NCBI RefSeq assembly: GCF_001638985.1
Contig: NW_017265149.1
Span: 499,241 to 563,240, forward strand
Source: Phycomyces blakesleeanus NRRL 1555(-)
Lineage: Eukaryota > Mucoromycota > Mucoromycetes > Mucorales > Phycomycetaceae
Reading direction: 5' to 3'
Length of the DNA: 64,000 bases
Part shown: piece by piece, positions 61,984 to 64,000 of the stretch
Numbering within the stretch: position 1 is the first letter of the stretch
Layout: each line of letters begins with the position of its first letter
Notes under the pieces: generated by a model
What the model was told of the DNA's origin: nothing
Seen by the model: the letters and a program-made list of their open reading frames with translations, nothing else
Database searches by the model: none
Made by a program: the position numbers and the translations under genes

Positions 61984-63420
61984 TTAACAGCGTAATATTT
62001 TTGTGACGCCCAACTGAAATGGGTTCAGTTTTGTTTTGTGTTGTTTTTCAGAGAAAACACCAAGAGCAGGATTCCTTTGAATAGCCATATTGTTGCTATT
62101 GTGTTTCCGTAGTTCCTTCCGAAATATTTTCTTGCTTGCTGATGGAGGCCCGTAATAGATATACTGGTGCCACAGAATTGTCTGCAAAATCCATTCGGGG
62201 ATCGCCAAAACCTTTTTTTTTATGTATGAAACTACGGCCTTTGACCAACGTATAAAATTCATATTTGAAGAAATTGTTGACCCAGTGGAGATGCTTGAAG
62301 TGCTTTTGGCCGACCCATGAAATGGTAAGCTCCTGGGTTGTATAATTTGATGGTGCATTTTTGATAGCTTGATACAATTGACTTGATCACTTGAATACTT
62401 GAGGCGGGATATAGTGCTACACACAATTTTCTCGTGGGAAAGATTTACTACTGGATTGAATTTCCATGATTTTTTGTAGGAACGGGGGTATATAATTTTC
62501 TTAATGTGAGTCAGAGACCGGCCACCAAGTAGCTTGAACACCGTGCAAAATGCTTGATTTTCTTGGTTGATTGTATTGGTGAGCATCAGGAGACTTTGCA
62601 TATTTTTGTTACTGTCCTCTCATTCCACCTTTGATAATTTCTTTTTTTGTCCGTTTTTTTTTGTTCTTTTTTTTTGTTCTTTTTTTTTGTTCTTTTTTTT
62701 TTGTTCTTTTTTTTTGTTCTTTTTTTTTGTTCTTTTTTTTTTGTTCTTTTTTTTTGTTCTTTTTTTTTTCTAATTTTTTTCTTTACATATATATATATAT
62801 ATATATATAAACATCCACTTTTTCTTTTTGCGTTTTAGAACCAGTCTGATATTGGCTTCCTGCTTGACTGATTCTGTCCTCATCAAACTTTGACTTGATA
62901 GTTTGCTAAAATTAGTCTCATGATATGACCTTTGATTGAATCTTGCTTTTCATTGGCAATCACTTGCGAACGTATTTGGACCCTATATGTGGGTTGTTTG
63001 TCCCTGCTATACAGACATTGCCGGTATTGCTTGCTTTAGCCTACTCTTCTTGACAGCTCTGAATACGACCCGGTTGACCCAATTAATCAAATCTTGGTTC
63101 TATATATCGACCAAATTTGAGGACAGCTCATGATAGACCGGCATGTAATCAAATAAAGGTTGCAGTTATTCACTCGAAGCTGTATATAAAACATTCGTAT
63201 CTTATCGACTTGATAGTAGATAATGTACTTGCATTATATCTACTATATTTTTCAAGTATAATAGCTATTGCAAAAAAACCAAGCTTGCATTTCCTGACAG
63301 ACAATTTGAGTAGAAGTCGTATAAAAAAACGTGGTTTCTCAGGCTTGCCACTGGCATGTGTTGTACATTTGAGATAATTTTAGCATCAATAAACTTGACT
63401 TATTGATCGTTTTTATTATC
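61984..63420 (-). pseudogene. Decayed coding region of unknown family, copy C
   Basis: The 205-codon (62601-61984) and 93-codon (62377-62096) frames are open as in copy A. Upstream, at about 63400-63240, the diverged sequence still encodes LKCTTHASGKPEKPRFF before a frame change into TTSTQIVCQEMQAWFF, matching the A and B stretch at protein level. It is a broken gene. Confidence 0.4.
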
Positions 63421-64000
63421 AGTAATCTTCCTCAAAGTTCCACGAAAGATCTCATAAACCGACTATGGGTGCATTTTTAGAAGCTGCTTATTGTTGGATG
63501 TTGAATCCATTTAGAAAAAATTCAATTCTTACTAGATTTACGCCAAGATATGTATCAGCTATGCAAAGTCCATTAGACTGAAGCAAGGTCTCAAAATTTG
63601 AGACCATTATTCCAAACGACACTAAAGCCAATAGAAATCAACTTAAAAAGTTAATGGCTAACAAAAATAACACTCATGTTCAATAGTTTAACATTTTAGC
63701 ATGTATTACCATGAATCTAACCGTGACTCAGACAAGACCAAAACAAAGAAAACCCAAAATCCATGATTACGGATATTAAAGAAATTCCAGAAGCAGCCGA
63801 ATATCAACAGAAAAAGAAAGGCACGCATCGATATTAAGAAACACATATTCAACGATATACAAGTAGACAGCAGAAAGATAAGTAAAAACTTCAAGATATT
63901 CGAAAATGGAAGGCTTAACAGCGACTGCCTCGCGACAAAAAACCAAATACGGATGCAAGAGAGATAACAATAAAGAGCCAACAACAAGATACAGAGACAG
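63421..64000. other. Right end of window, diverged copy C flank
   Basis: AT-rich, weakly similar to the region before the 60-bp minisatellite in A and B. No intact gene; the minus-strand frames at 63706-63987 are repetitive and not credible. Confidence 0.35.

Larger units (their letters stand above)
60311..64000. repeat. Third, partial copy (C) of the duplicated block, running off the window
   Basis: 60311-63130 matches 2369-5028 and 12189-14943 very closely. Beyond 63130 it remains alignable with the A and B sequence after their core but at roughly 70-80% identity (for example AACGTGGTTTCTCAGGC against AACGTGGTTTCTTAGGT), so the older homology continues to the window end. The upstream part of the large unit, including the secreted peptide gene, is absent. 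Confidence 0.85.

Overview
The window looks like nuclear DNA of an early-diverging filamentous fungus, most likely Mucoromycota. The evidence is strong AT richness, genes cut by many short GT-AG introns (46-277 nt) with CTAAC/TACTAAC-like branch sites, a fungal ADAM protease, a Jsn1/Puf2-type PUF protein and abundant transposon debris. No species is asserted. No tRNA, rRNA or CRISPR was found.

Layout. (1) 0.35-20.1 kb is a giant direct duplication, copy A (about 354-9700) and copy B (about 10176-20070). Each copy carries a 59-residue secreted peptide gene (+), a block with a degenerate 39-bp minisatellite bounded by inverted arms, a decayed coding region (-), a 60-bp minisatellite, and a spliced gene (-) for a 621-residue acidic protein with an N-terminal hydrophobic segment. 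(2) 20.1-24.4 kb is AT-rich spacer. (3) 24.4-50.4 kb is a gene island: a PUF/RRM RNA-binding protein (1186 aa), a tiny 41-aa gene candidate, a dual-specificity phosphatase (293 aa), a 0.54-kb TA-flanked MITE, a roughly 4.8-kb CMC/Tnp2-like DNA transposon with an apparently intact 901-aa transposase and a divergent 188-aa ORF, a four-span membrane protein (207 aa), an Asp-rich hypothetical, and an ADAM metalloprotease (897 aa, 11 exons). (4) 52.3-55.0 kb is a PIF/Harbinger-like pair: an intact Myb/NAM-type protein with a huge poly-Gln tract, and a decayed DDE transposase. (5) 55.3-60.3 kb holds further decayed coding relics. (6) 60.3-64.0 kb is a third, partial copy (C) of the duplicated block, running off the window end.

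Exon structures were worked out by hand from splice consensus and reading phase. All multi-exon models listed close in frame. Gene functions come from visible motifs only. The most unusual material is the duplicated block: two near-identical 10-kb units that share an identical secreted peptide gene but differ sharply in one central segment of the 621-aa protein, and a distant third copy whose minisatellite matches copy B rather than B's neighbour A.
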